A DNA stretch of 64,000 nucleotides from Pardosa pseudoannulata (lineage: Eukaryota; Arthropoda; Arachnida; Araneae; Lycosidae), in the NCBI GenBank assembly GCA_032207245.1, contig CM063504.1, forward strand, positions 85,115,624-85,179,623, written 5' to 3'. How positions within the stretch are numbered: the stretch's first letter is position 1; every line of letters begins with the position of its first letter. Shown here in pieces: positions 38,404-49,889 of the stretch. The notes under the pieces were generated by a model. That model did not search any database. It saw nothing but the letters and a program-made list of their open reading frames with translations, and was not told the origin of the DNA. Position numbers and translations under genes: made by a program.

Positions 38404-38912
38404 TATGTCGATCACTGGTTTTGGGATCACTGTGATCCTGTCACTGTGTTTTCTTTTCCAAGAAGTGCGATGTGGAGTATCCAATGCATAGATAAATCTG
38501 ACTAATAATGGATTTGTAAGCAGGAGTGCATCAGGACTTGAAATTATCAATGTTACAAAGAATGAAATCCTATTAGAGAAATAACATTTTTTTTAGGTTT
38601 GTAAATTTTTTGTGGAAATATCGATATAAGTTAACGTAATTAATATAAGTGATGAATTGGAAAAGAAAAAATAAAATAAAATTTTTATTTATAATTTTTT
38701 TTTTTTTGCAGAATTCCTTAATTTTAATTTTTTAACTATTTTAATCAAATAATTGCAATGTAAAAAAGATTAGTAAAATAATTAATTGAAATCAAATTTT
38801 GACTTCAGGTACATTTTTTATTTCTTATAGTTTAGTATAACAAGTTTGACTTTGTGTTTACGCTTTAGTTTGGTAAGCCCCCTTTCAAGATAAAATCCCG
38901 GTTGCGCACCTG

Positions 38913-39578
38913 GTTCATAGCAATTTTTGCAGCTCGTTAAGATTACCATCTGTATCTTGAAAGATCGTTTTTAAACTTAAGGTTGAAAGTAAATCAGGAA
39001 GTTAGTAAGCAGAAAATTTCACAAACTCTTCAGAAAACACTTATTTATAACTGATTTAGATCGTAGAAAACTGTTAATCGTAGAAATCTGTTATGATAAA
39101 CAACGTTAGATGTTACTACCATTAATGTAAACATATCGTACCTACAGCAGCGGTGCTCTGATGTCTAAGATAACTTCAAACTATCCTGACAACTATTTAG
39201 AAGATAAAATCAGCTACCAAAAGTTTTCTGTCGTCAAATTTACTGCAGGAAGATATAAACTATTTTCTAGATTGAAATGACGATAAACTTGTTTACGAAA
39301 TTATAAGTCTGAAATTGTTTTCTACCGTATGAATAAAAATAGTTTACTGTAACGGTTATATAAGTTCAAAGATAAATAAAAAAATTTTTGAAACCTCAAT
39401 TTGAAGATTTCCATTCTACAAAGGTAAAGTTTATTATAGAACTAACCTTAAATCAAAAATATTTTTCATATGAAAAACAGTCCTATAACAAGACAAAAAT
39501 TAATTTGAGCTTTGAGCGTTTTTAAAACTGGAAATATATATATATAACCTTTTTTTTACTTACTATTGTGAAGACCCC
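38913..39578. other. unannotated AT-rich DNA
   Basis: Nothing recognisable was found. Confidence 0.5.
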
Positions 39579-40058
39579 TGTAATAGTCGCGTCCGTCTCT
39601 GTCGGTGGTCGGCGAACTTTTATTCGGTTCATTGTAAGGCGCCGAACTATAAATGCCGAACAATTGGAAAACGGCAGTAATGGTCCTTTTGACTCACCGA
39701 CTGTCGGAGTGTCAGATCTGCTGTTTTGTCAGCGCACCGACAGAGAGAAGAAGTTGTTCTGTGTGACCGCGGCGGCTACTCCAAGGACGAAGGTCAACTA
39801 GGGGGGGGGGTTGATCTCCCCTGGAACCGAGGTTTCCTGTTTGAAAAGGAAAGACGGGAGGGACTCGGCGGAACTTTCAGATGAGTAGGTTGCCTAATGA
39901 TCTCCTATCTGGAAGACTTTACACATATTGTTTTCTTTAAATGTTTTTTTTTAATAAATCAACATTGTTAAGTTTGAAATCATTTATGGCTGATTATTTC
40001 GTCTCCATACCTGCTCCCTATACGAGACTCACGTGAAGTCATACCCAAATGACTTACA
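39579..40058 (+). mobile_element. candidate LTR
   Basis: The segment begins TGTAA and ends TTACA, has a TATA box (TATAAA, 39648-39653) and an AATAAA signal (39953-39958) in LTR order, and is about 480 bp. It is much more GC-rich than its surroundings. The open frame 39568-39801 starts outside the proposed boundary and has no recognisable domain. Neither a target duplication, a primer-binding site nor a second LTR was found, so the boundaries are provisional. Confidence 0.4.
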
Positions 40059-40640
40059 GTCGGAAGTAGAACATCGCAGACCGCTCGGCGAGCTTACAAT
40101 CTCCATTGTTCAGAACACGAAAGACAGAAATCAGCTTATTGAATGCCTCCTGTTTCAATCCGGTTACAATAGCGTGGCGACGCCGTGTCTAGGATGTTGA
40201 CAGTTTGGTTGTATAGGCGTCACGAACAATCGGTTGCGGTAATGACCCCGAGGATTGGCTTGAAGAAGCCGGAATCGGGATAGCTAGCGAATGAGAATTC
40301 AACTATAAAAACTAGCTGTAACCTTAGCTAGAGTTTCAAGTAACTGGAATCGTAACTGACCAAAAAAAGGTTGGCCGGGCCGTCACTGACCCCCAGGTAT
40401 AAAAAGCCTAGAATTGGGCGACTCGGGGCTTTTCGACATTTTTTTACGTAGGTGTTTTGACCTCGTGGAGGCTTTCGCGTCTTTTGACCGGAGCCAGTTT
40501 TTATTGATTACGTCCGGGAGACTCGTAAATTCCGCTCATATAAAAACGGCAAGGTCTCGGACACCGAACGTGGGATAGATCGGGTTTGCATTGCACCCTG
40601 GTAGAGCCTCCTCATTTTGTGATTATTTAATCTTTTTTTT
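40059..40640 (+). other. GC-balanced block with three TATA-like motifs
   Basis: TATAAAA-type motifs occur at 40304, 40398 and 40539 within CpG-rich sequence (GTGGCGACGCCGTGTC, GGCGACTCGGGGC). A short inverted repeat CTAGCT/AGCTAG lies at about 40312-40331. It may be the leader of the preceding LTR-like unit, another LTR, or a promoter cluster. It ends where the 174-bp satellite starts. Confidence 0.35.
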
Positions 40641-40641
40641 T

Positions 40642-43115
40642 CGACGTTTGAGACCATTCTTAATTAAAAAAAAATCTTTTAATGAGTATTTCAACATATT
40701 AGTTTGGGGAAATTTAACCTGAGGATTGTTACACCAATTATAGATGTGTAAACAATTCCACACTCAATTGTAATTGTTTAAAACCTTTACTTGAAAAGTG
40801 GATAAAAATATCGACGTTTGAGTCCATTCTTAGTTTAAAAAATCTTTTTAATTATGAGTATTCCAACACATTAGTTTGAGGAAATTTGACACGAGGATTT
40901 TTACACCAAAATTATAGATGTGTAAACAATTCCACACTCAATTGTAATTGTTTAAAACCTTTACTTGGAAAGTGGATAAAAATATCGACGTTTGAGACCA
41001 TTCTTAGTTTAAAAAATCTTTTTAATTATGAGTATTTCAACACATTAGTTTGGGAAAATTTGACACGGGGATTTTTACACCAAAATTATAGATGTGTAAA
41101 CAATTCTACACTCGATTGTAATTGTTTAAAACCTTTACTTGGAAAGTGGATAAAAATATCGACGTTTGAGACCATTCTTAGTTTAAAAAATCTTTTTACT
41201 TATGAGTATTTCAACACATTAGTTTCGGGAAATTTAACACGAGGATTGTTACACCAAAATTATAGATGTGTAAATAATTCCACACTCAATTGTAGTTGTT
41301 TAAAACCTTTACTTGAAAAGTGGATAAAAATATCGACGTTTGAGTCCATTCTTAGTTTAAAAAATCTTTTTAATTATGAGTATTCCAACACATTAGTTTG
41401 AGGAAATTTGACACGAGGATTTTTACACCAAAATTATAGATGTGTAAACAATTCCACACTCAATTGTAATTGTTTAAAACCTTTACTTGGAAAGTGGATA
41501 AAAATATCGACGTTTGAGACCATTCTTAGTAATCTTTTTAATTATGAGTATTTCAACACATTAGTTTGGGAAAATTTGACACGGGGATTTTTACACCAAA
41601 ATTATAGATGTGTAAACAATTCTACACTCGATTGTAATTGTTTAAAACCTTTACTTGGAAAGTGGATAAAAATATCGACGTTTGAGACCATTCTTAGTTT
41701 AAAAAATCTTTTTAATTATGAGTATTCCAACACATTAGTTTGAGGAAATTTGACACGAGGATTTTTACACCAAAATTATAGATGTGTAAACAATTCCACA
41801 CTCAATTGTAATTGTTTAAAACCTTTACTTGGAAAGTGGATAAAAATATCGACGTTTGAGACCATTCTTAGTTTAAAAAATCTTTTTAATTATGAGTATT
41901 CCAACACATTAGTTTGAGGAAATTTGACACGAGGATTTTTACACCCAAATTATAGATGTATAAACAATTCCACACTCAATTGTAATTGTTTAAAACCTTT
42001 ACTTGGAAAGTGGATAAAAATATCGACGTTTGAGACCATTCTTAGTTTAAAAAATCTTTTTAATTATGAGTATTTCAACAACACATTTGTTTGGGGAAAT
42101 TTAACATGAGGATTGTTACACCCAAATTATAGATGTGTAAACAATTCCACACTCAATTATAGTTGTTTAAAAGCTTTACTTGGAAACTGGATAAAAATAT
42201 CGACGTTTGAGACCATTCTTAGTTTAAAAATTCTTTTTAATTATGAGTATTTCAACAACACATTAGTTTGGGGAAATTTAACCTGAGGATTGTTACACCA
42301 AAATTATAGATGTGTAAACAATTCCACACTCAATTGTAGTTGTTTAAAAACCTTTACTTGGAAACTGGATAAAAATATCGACGTTTGAGACCATTCTTAA
42401 TTAAAAAAAATCTTTTTAATGAATATTTCAACACATTAGTTTGGGGAAATTTAACCTGAGGATTTTTACACCAAAATTATAGATGTGTAAACAATTCCAC
42501 ACTCAATTGTAATTGTTTAAAACCTTTACTTGAAAAGTGGATAAAAATATCGACGTTTGAGACCATTCTTAGTTTAAAAAATCTTTTTAATTATGAGTAT
42601 TCACAACACATTAGTTTGAGGAAATTTGACACGAGGATTTTTACACCCAAATTATAGATGTATAAACAATTCCAGACTCAATTATAGTTGTTTAAAAGCT
42701 TTACTTGGAAACTGGATAAAAATATCGACGTTTGAGACCATTCTTAGTTTAAAAAATTCTTTTTAATTATGAGTATTTCAACAACACATTAGTTTGGGGA
42801 AATTTAACATGAGGATTGTTATATCCAAAATTATAGATGTGTAAACAATTCCACACTCAATTGTAGTTGTTTAAAAACCTTTACTTGGAAACTGGATAAA
42901 AATATCGACGTTTGAGTCCATTCTTAGTTTAAAAAATCTTTTTAATTATGAGTATTCCAACACATTAGTTTGAGGAAATTTGACACGAGGATTTTTACAC
43001 CAAAATTATAGATGTGTAAACAATTCCACACTCAATTGTAATTGTTTAAAACCTTTACTTGGAAAGTGGATAAAAATATCGACGTTTGAGACCATTCTTA
43101 GTTTAAAAAATCTTT
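40642..43115 (+). repeat. 174-bp satellite array, about 14 monomers
   Basis: Starts of CGACGTTTGAG fall at 40642, 40812, 40986, 41160, 41334, 41508, 41676, 41850, 42024, 42201, 42379, 42551, 42726, 42906 and 43080. Most spacings are 174 bp, with others from 168 to 180. Variants are distinguished by GAGACC/GAGTCC, GAGGAAATTTGACACGAGG or GGGAAAATTTGACACGGGG, TTAACCTGAGG, and an AACAACAC insertion. Because 174 is divisible by three, frames of up to 171 codons stay open over three units, repeating NYRCVNNSTLNCNCLKPLLG. Units of 170, 172, 175 and 178 bp break the frame, so I do not call a gene. Confidence 0.95.
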
Positions 43116-43382
43116 TTTGATGATGAGTTTACCATTTGTGATGAGTTTACCATTTGCTTTTAATTTCTCGTCTTTTGAAATTTCAGGAATAATAACTTAT
43201 TAATATCTGTTATACGGTATTTATTGTCAGTGCTCTGACATAGAAAATAAAAACACATTTGAAAGCCTGGTGCTATCGGATACGATTGTAATATTCTTAC
43301 TTCGAATAAGAACTAATGCATTAAATTACATTTTTTACACATTAACTTAAATGTCTGGTAAATGTTAAGAGAATTAACTCAT

Positions 43383-44352
43383 TACCTACCCAGTGTTAAG
43401 CTATACGGCGTCCTGAGGACAAGCCGACGCTGTAGTCTTGCTCCACCATCACCCATGTTCAACTTCGGAGCTCCTCCACTCCAGAATTCAGTCTGTCGGG
43501 ACGTACCATCCTAGCCCAGTGGCTGTCACCACAATCCGAGGGATTAGGGAGGCACCGAATTAATTTCGCTCCAAATTTGGAATATATCTATCCATTAATG
43601 GTTCCATTCTAAACCCTTATAAATCTGCCACCATACTGGGAGTATTGAACCAATCCCGCGGGTGCCAACCGCACTTTATTGAAAATTCAAAAGTTACATA
43701 ATACATGAGTAGTGAAAAACAAGGGAACAATTATTTACAATATTTACAAAGATAGCAAGTTTACACCATACCTTCTATGTTGAGTGAATACAATAGGCAA
43801 CTTCCCAAGATCCTTCTGAGTCCTTTTCTAGACTTTTCCATGTTGATCAGGTTGACCATCTGTACATGCAAATAGTTCTTTGGGAAGCAGTTCCTTCTCA
43901 CATCATCATGTAGTTTACAATCGTACACCAGATTATGTACATCACCAAACCGCATCGTCGCACCAACATACTTCACTTCTGCTGAAGAATCTGCTCTGGT
44001 AGGTAGGGACAGCACCGTGACCAGTAATCACCATGTTTATGTAGAAGTCGTCCATCCTACAGTTGAGGCTTACTTTTGGAATAAGCTCGTGGACCGGGCG
44101 GCCTTTATCACTAATGCTCCATTCATTTCGCCATTGGGTTATTTTACCTTTATGGAGCCACTTTTTAAAGGTATTATATGGAACACCCATATTGATCTCT
44201 ACTTCGGGTTTTCTAGTCGCCTGCTTTGGCAACAAGTCCAGGTGGTGAGTGTTAACACTAAAATGTTTATTCATAAATTTAAGGCAATGAATATAACTTC
44301 TTGACATGCATTTAGTTACTTCCTGAGAGCTGCAGTCAATTTTATTTACCAC
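43383..44352 (-). mobile_element. 5'-truncated LINE (R1/jockey-like) with 3'UTR
   Basis: The minus strand carries the end of a LINE ORF2 (44352-43761) followed by about 380 bp of GC-balanced 3' sequence ending ACACTGGGTAGG near 43383. The 3' sequence is complex and non-repetitive (GGATGGTACGTCCCGACAG, CAAGACTACAGCGTCGGC). The 5' end is cut at about 44352, as expected for incomplete reverse transcription. No target duplication was recognised. Confidence 0.75.
43761..44352 (-). pseudogene. LINE ORF2 C-terminus: post-RNase H and zinc-knuckle-like region
   Basis: The first frame (44352-43942) reads GVPYNTFKKWLHKGKITQWR, then GRPVHELIPKVSLNCRMDDF and VITGHGAVPTYQSRF, then SEVCWCDDAV. This corresponds to the C-terminus of R1/jockey-group ORF2 after the RNase H domain: W-x-x-x-W, a T/V-H-x-L-I/F-P motif, T-G-H-G with an aromatic-rich R-F block, and a C-x-C start of a CCHC-like finger. 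The finger continues in a second frame (44015-43761: DVHNLVYDCKLHDDVRR), showing a frameshift near 43950-44010. Reverse transcriptase and endonuclease are absent through 5' truncation. Confidence 0.75.
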
Positions 44353-45376
44353 ACAAGGACTAATGAAATCAAGATCTGCGGATTAAGGGGTCTTATATCT
44401 TCTAGTAGAGTCTAGATTCACGTTGAAAGTGTATCTGTTTCGACAGACAAGTTTTTAAACACTTAATGATAGAAATATTTGTGAAACGTTTTAGAACTGC
44501 TTCAACCTTTATAAACTCATTAGATAATTCTTCTTAATTAATTATAAAGAAAGATGCAGAACAATTAATACATTAGAATTTCTACAGAAAAATTTACTTG
44601 TTATGGAACGGCCCGTACGATAACTTAATTTGGAATACGAGCATTAACTCATTTATATAATGAGCTATAAACTGAACCCTATAGAATGAATTAATAATAC
44701 ATAAATCTTTTCCGTATAAGAAGTTCAAAAACTCTTGACAGTTAAAGAAAAGTAGAAGTAAGGATATTATAACTAATTAGTCTTTAAAAATAAACTGTTT
44801 AATTATCTCAATAGTATTAATAAATTCTACAGGTAATAAAAATGCATACACATTGGAGAAAAATTTGGCTCATGTAGTAGAATTTTTTTTAATCTGACGG
44901 ATAGTGACATATATTATATTTAGTAATTCACCAATAAATTACTAAATATAATAAACAGTGATGAGAATAGATTAAATTGAATATTAATAAGGAGATAGTT
45001 TTTTCTCCAGGGGTTGGAGATATTACTGGAATTTACTCTGTTTATAGGACGTTGTTCTGAATGCATGTTCCCGTAAGGGCTGAGAAATTTTCCAAAGTAC
45101 TCGTTGGGAGGGAAAATTTTCTCTCCTGAGGTCTTTTAAAAGTAGAGAGCCCATTTTTTATATATATACTAGGAAAACTGGGACATTCCGAAGAATACAG
45201 TAGAGAGCTAAACTCGTTATCAGCTTAATTATTTTATGTTGTTTAAAAAATATCCTTAACCACTGAATTAGAGTTCGCCAACTTAATATTTTACTAACTC
45301 ATTTATGTCTACTGTCCTTATTTGAGGTCAGTTAAAAAATAGTTTGTGGAATTTTTATGCTTTTTTTTCTAATATA
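44353..45376. other. AT-rich DNA with a strong hairpin
   Basis: A perfect 16-bp stem with an 8-base loop lies at 44913-44952 (arms ATTATATTTAGTAATT). Otherwise nothing was recognised. Confidence 0.5.
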
Positions 45377-45744
45377 GACACCAGATGTACATTTTCACCA
45401 AAAAACAGTAAAGACCACCACAAAAGCTTTTTTTTTCCTTGGTCTTTATTTTGGATAAAAGGTATGTCCAAAATAAAGACCAAGTCAAAAGGTGACTCTA
45501 AGCCGGCCAAAGGCCACATCCATACTCGATAGTATATCAAAAAGAATCTCCTCAAGCTAACTATGGTCCACCTTTAAATATCCTTCTTACTTCTTTCCCC
45601 CATTTTCTACATATTTTCGAACATTTCAGAAAGAAATCGTGTGGAGGAAATTGACTATTTTTACGCCCTAAATTTTTTGACAAAAAATGAGTTTTTTTGC
45701 ATTATTTCGAAAATGCCGTATGTTCGAAAGTAAATAGCTCAAAT
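45377..45744. repeat. 0.37-kb duplicated sequence, copy 1
   Basis: Nearly identical to 46669-47038. It contains a perfect 18-bp inverted repeat (CTTGGTCTTTATTTTGGA at 45438-45455 and its inverse at 45467-45484) with an 11-base loop. The minus strand has a short frame (RVWMWPLAGLESPFDLVFIL) that crosses the hairpin; I recognise no protein. No terminal inverted repeats were found, so the element type is unknown. Confidence 0.9.
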
Positions 45745-46098
45745 ATATATCAGATAGATAACAACACTGTAAACGGTCCCCGAAATTTTAGCTATCAGCA
45801 ATTATATATAATTTTATTATTGCATATAATCAACATTTTATGTCTTTTTGAGAGTCGCATATGAATTTGTATTTCGACAGGTACATTACTTTAAACCAAG
45901 AGTAATAGCTAAATCAGTTATTAAACTTCACTTTAGAGTACTATGGTGTGATACAGATTAAAATATATTCTAAGAATATTCTAAAATATAGCCTATGTTG
46001 TTTAAAATTACAGCCTGTTCACTAATGAGGACAGGCTGTAATTTTCAAAGTTATTCGAATTTCATATTTCTTTTACTTAGGATTCCATGATAAATTAG
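45745..46098. other. AT-rich spacer with a 15-bp hairpin
   Basis: AAAATTACAGCCTGT at 46004-46018 and its exact inverse at 46031-46045 enclose a 12-base loop. The structure is a stable hairpin with a GC-containing stem but no following T-run in either direction that would suggest a Pol III terminator. Confidence 0.7.
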
Positions 46099-46106
46099 GT
46101 TTAGGA

Positions 46107-46589
46107 CAAGAATAGACAAACTTTTTCATCCGCGGGACCAAAAATCAAAAGAAAATAAGTTTGGTGGGCCAAGATAATTTTTTCTAAAATTTTAAAAACA
46201 ATATATAAGTACCTAACGGTTTAAATACTTAATGAGATGAATGAAATTGCGATTTCATTTTTAAAAGTTCCTTATACTGAGGTTCGAAGTGAGATGTACT
46301 GATTTTAAGGAACGATGCTAAATGCTCATCTGTCAGTCTACTGCTGAAATTATTTTTTCTAAGGTTCAAAGTTGAAAGCACTTGTTCATATATAAGAAGC
46401 AAATATACCGCTGATCTTCTGATCGTGTGATAATAAATTTGGGATATAATATTTAAGCAAAGTAGAAAAGGAGATGGATATATAATGTATAAATATATAT
46501 TTCTTTTAATTTGCCTCGGACCGGCAACTTGAAATTCTATCCGTGGGCCGGAAAAAAACTTTCGGCGGGCCGTAGTTTGCCCATCCCTG
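46107..46589. mobile_element. small hAT element with perfect 8-bp TSD
   Basis: The left end CAAGAATAGACAAACT and the complement of the right end CAGGGATGGGCAAACT agree at 12 of 16 positions. GTTTAGGA flanks both sides exactly (46099-46106 and 46590-46597). Subterminal GGCCCGC/GGGCCGG blocks near the right end are typical of the hAT group with CAGGGATGGGCAAACTACGG ends. No coding remnant was identified in its 483 bp. Confidence 0.9.
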
Positions 46590-46668
46590 GTTTAGGATAT
46601 TACATGTATTGTTGAGTCCTAGATTGATATTAGCAATAGCTGAGATGAAGTGAAAGTATTTCTCACCG

Positions 46669-47038
46669 ACACACCAGATGTACATTTTCACCAAAAAACA
46701 GTAAAGACCACCACAAAAGCTTTTTTTTTCCTTGGTCTTTATTTTGGATGCAAAGTATGTCCAAAATAAAGACCAAGTCAAAAGGAGACTCTAAGCCGGC
46801 CAAAGGCCACATCCATACTCGATAGTATATCAAAAAGAATCTCCTCAAGCTAACTATGGTCCACCTTTAAATATCCTTCTTACTTCTTTCCCCCATTTTC
46901 TACATATTTTCGAACATTTCAGAAAGAAATCGTGTGAAGGAAATTGACTATTTTTACGCCCTAAATTTTTTGACAAAAAATGAGATTTTTTCGCTTTATT
47001 TCGAAAATGCCGTATGTTCGAAAGTAAATAGCTCAAAT
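46669..47038. repeat. 0.37-kb duplicated sequence, copy 2
   Basis: Same sequence and orientation as 45377-45744. The 18-bp hairpin stem (46731-46748 and 46760-46777) is unchanged, while several loop bases differ (TAAAAGGTATG in copy 1, TGCAAAGTATG here). The hAT element at 46107-46589 lies in the interval between the copies. Confidence 0.9.
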
Positions 47039-48481
47039 GTTTTTATTCTCCACTAACCTGAGGAGACTACGCTTGTCAACAAAAAACCATTAGGGATTTT
47101 AGTAGGCTCCGTAGATGAACAAAATATTCTCATCAACCCTACAAATGATCCGATTTCATATTGAACATTCCCTTTTCGAGAAATGGAATAAATGCATTAA
47201 CTTAAAAATGCATTAACTACGTAAATTTAATACTAAATGCATTTCATATGTAAAATCTTTCTGTATATATTTTTTTATTTTAAGTGTTTAGCAGTAAATT
47301 TTCGAAACTGCAACTCACTTGACGTTAATATATATTTAGTAGAATTTTTTCAGGCGTTAAAGGCTAAATTTATTTTATTTGAAACTTCGATTCTTATTTA
47401 GTAACTGACAAATGTAGTTTAAGTAAATGTTAAATGATATTCATAGATTTTATTTCAAACTCTGGTTTTATTTTAGTAATTAACAAGATCAGTTTAAATA
47501 AAAATTAAAGGATATTAATTGATAAAGGAGAGATGCTCCACTGTATTGGATTTTCCAGATGTTCTATAATGTTATATATTAATGGTCTTTAACTTCAAAC
47601 AGTATGAAAATTGGTAATCAAATAATAGCGTTGTGTTATTAAAAATGGTATAACGTTGTTGCTCAATTTATATCGTTGAACTTCGGTCTCTCATTTTTTT
47701 TATCTATCGTCATAAATGTAATTTAATATTATCATGGGACCTGAAGCTACCAAAAAAAAAATCACACTTCCAAATTAGATCTTACAACATGCTACAGTGG
47801 AAGCGTAATGTCAATGCTTTACAGTTCATTTTTAATCTCGCCCTGAATCAACTGTAAGCATAAGTGCTCAGCTGATAATTATCTGCGAGCATGTCTTGCA
47901 AATACTCTATGATGTTATAGGGTTAACTTTTTCCCGCTTATCACTTACAGTATCATATTTCTTCCGCCTTCAAAAATTATTCATCTCTGAAACAGAGACG
48001 CTGTCCACTTCCTCGTTTCCCATTGTCTGACCAAAAACTGACGCATGCTGAATTTCACCAACCATTTCAATTTTGACCACATGATCGATAGAAATTTAAT
48101 GCTATTCAAACGGATTTACCCTTCGACGGATAACGTCATTTATTCAATGTAATAATACTTGTGGCTGTCACGTAATACGTTTCACCCCTTAAAACATCTC
48201 ATTAAATCATTTTTATAGTACATCGATGTTTTATCGGATTTTGAAATTTTGATTGAAATTCATCATTTATGTTTCATTTTATTCACATACTAGCTTAATC
48301 ACTCGATGTTACCCAAGATACTTGTATACGTGCACGCACATATATATGCATCTCCGACATTGAGAAAAAATATATTTCACATGATGAAATATTAATATAA
48401 TACTGCCGTAAATATGCTGTGCAATATTTTGTGGCTCTACACCAAAATATGGAGATTTGTAAAAAGAATTCAAATACAGTC
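47039..48481. other. unannotated DNA
   Basis: 47990-48190 is less AT-biased and non-repetitive (CGGATAACGTCATTTATTC, GGCTGTCACGTAATACG) without recognisable coding content. The rest is AT-rich and featureless. Confidence 0.45.
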
Positions 48482-48531
<50 letters not shown>

Positions 48532-48532
48532 A
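48482..48532. repeat. (TA)n microsatellite
   Basis: Two TA runs are joined by a TATTA step. Confidence 0.95.
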
Positions 48533-49889
48533 GCATACCAGCATACATGGACTACAGGACTAATGTGATAATGACTATTCATGTGTAAAGTCAGATTACA
48601 AAATTTCGATACAGTACACAGGTAGAAAAGCCTATAGCACAATAGAACTCCGACGTTCCACAGCTGAGAAAATTTATTTGACAGCTATTTATTTCTTCCC
48701 TCCTTAGAGTTTTTTTAAGCACTCAAGATAGTTTCATTTGTCAAATACGAACAAAAGCCCAGTCCAATGGTAATTCTGATCCGAAAATTTTCGAATTTTC
48801 AGAAAATTTGTTTGAATCTGTTCCAAAAATTATAAAAAACAGATTAAATATGAAAAGAATTTTCGAAAAAATTTGTTTCTGAAAATTAAAAAAAAAGTGT
48901 TTAAATCCATCTTCCGCTTCAAATAAAATATATATAAATGAATTTTGAAGATAATTACAAAGTTTTATATCTTTTCTCACCTTTTTTTCTTTTTGGCGCG
49001 TCCACAAATCTTCTTTCACCGAATAATAGTAATGATATGTTGATAAAAAAATTTGACTTCATAATAGTTTTTAATGTCTCCAATATTAAAATGTCAGGAA
49101 ACTTTAAAGGTTAAAGTTGCAGAATGCATCACTAATCTGTTATGAAAAATTAGTTTCTAATATACATATTATCGAAAATTAAAGAAATACAATTATTTGT
49201 TTTAATATATGGAGATTTTAACTCCACAAAAAACGAATAAGAATAAAAGGTAATTATTGAAATATGATTGATATGAAAAAGGTAATTACTTACCTCCTCC
49301 CATATTCCGGATGGCAAACTTTCAGCTCAACACACACAAAATCCATTAAAAAATATAAGACTACTATTTAGAATACGGTATCTTTAATAGTTTATATCCT
49401 TCCACAACTAATAAAAAATTCCTTAAAATTACGAATAAAGTTCAATAAGGAATAACATAGATTTAATTAAGAATAACATAGGATAACAAATAATAACAGA
49501 ATTTCTCTAACTCGAATACAAATATTTTAGAATTAAGCTTCCGGTTCGTATGGAAGCGACGAATAGTTCTACTACGAATAAAAGTTCAAAGTTTATTTTT
49601 TGTTTTTTCTGGACGCGACGCTTCCCACAGCTTGGCGTTTTTATTCTGTTGCCACTGGAGATTCAACAATATATATTAGGATGTTTGCTACTCATTTTTA
49701 AGAATCTATGAAAAACTAAATCGCAAAAAATGCTTTGAAAATGAACAAAATCTTCAAAAGATTAATTTAAAAAATAGTTTTATGCGATTAATTAAGCTTT
49801 ATCTCTAAGCACATACTTTGAATACAATGTTCCCTCGCCACATTGTGCTTCATGTTTTACGGCTTTAGTGCTTCAAGAATTTTTCCAAA
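48533..49889. other. unannotated AT-rich DNA
   Basis: 48541-48622 is weakly similar to 13412-13500 inside a hAT element (CATGGACTA, GACTAATGT, AGATTACA, ATACAGTAC). Otherwise no feature was found. Confidence 0.4.

Larger units (their letters stand above)
36479..38912. mobile_element. hAT-like element with nested pogo element
   Basis: The left end CAGGAACGCAACCAGGGTTT and the complement of the right end CAGGTGCGCAACCGGGATTT match at 16 of 20 positions, in inverted orientation, with TTGTCTTT/TTATCTTG continuing the match. This supports one element about 2.4 kb long that includes the pogo insertion. Flanking 8-mers CTATATAT and GTTCATAG do not match, so the target duplication is lost or one end has been rearranged. 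A further hAT-like start (CAGTGGTTGCCAAAC) lies at 36837. No transposase motif was recognised outside the pogo element. Confidence 0.55.

Noticed and set aside
36837..38445. A second hAT nested between CAGTGGTTGCCAAAC and GGTTTTGGGATCACTG
   Set aside because: The end match is weak and the flanking 8-mers do not correspond.
39568..39801. 77-codon ORF as a host gene
   Set aside because: It lies in an LTR-like GC-rich block, crosses its proposed start and contains no recognisable domain.
40886..42109. 58-residue repeat protein in the 174-bp satellite
   Set aside because: The frame is open only because the period is divisible by three. Units of 170, 172, 175 and 178 bp and a recurrent TGA variant break it, and no start or domain is visible.
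45355..45555. Minus-strand ORF in the duplicated 0.37-kb sequence as a conserved protein
   Set aside because: It crosses the perfect hairpin, the two copies differ after the hairpin, and no domain is recognisable.
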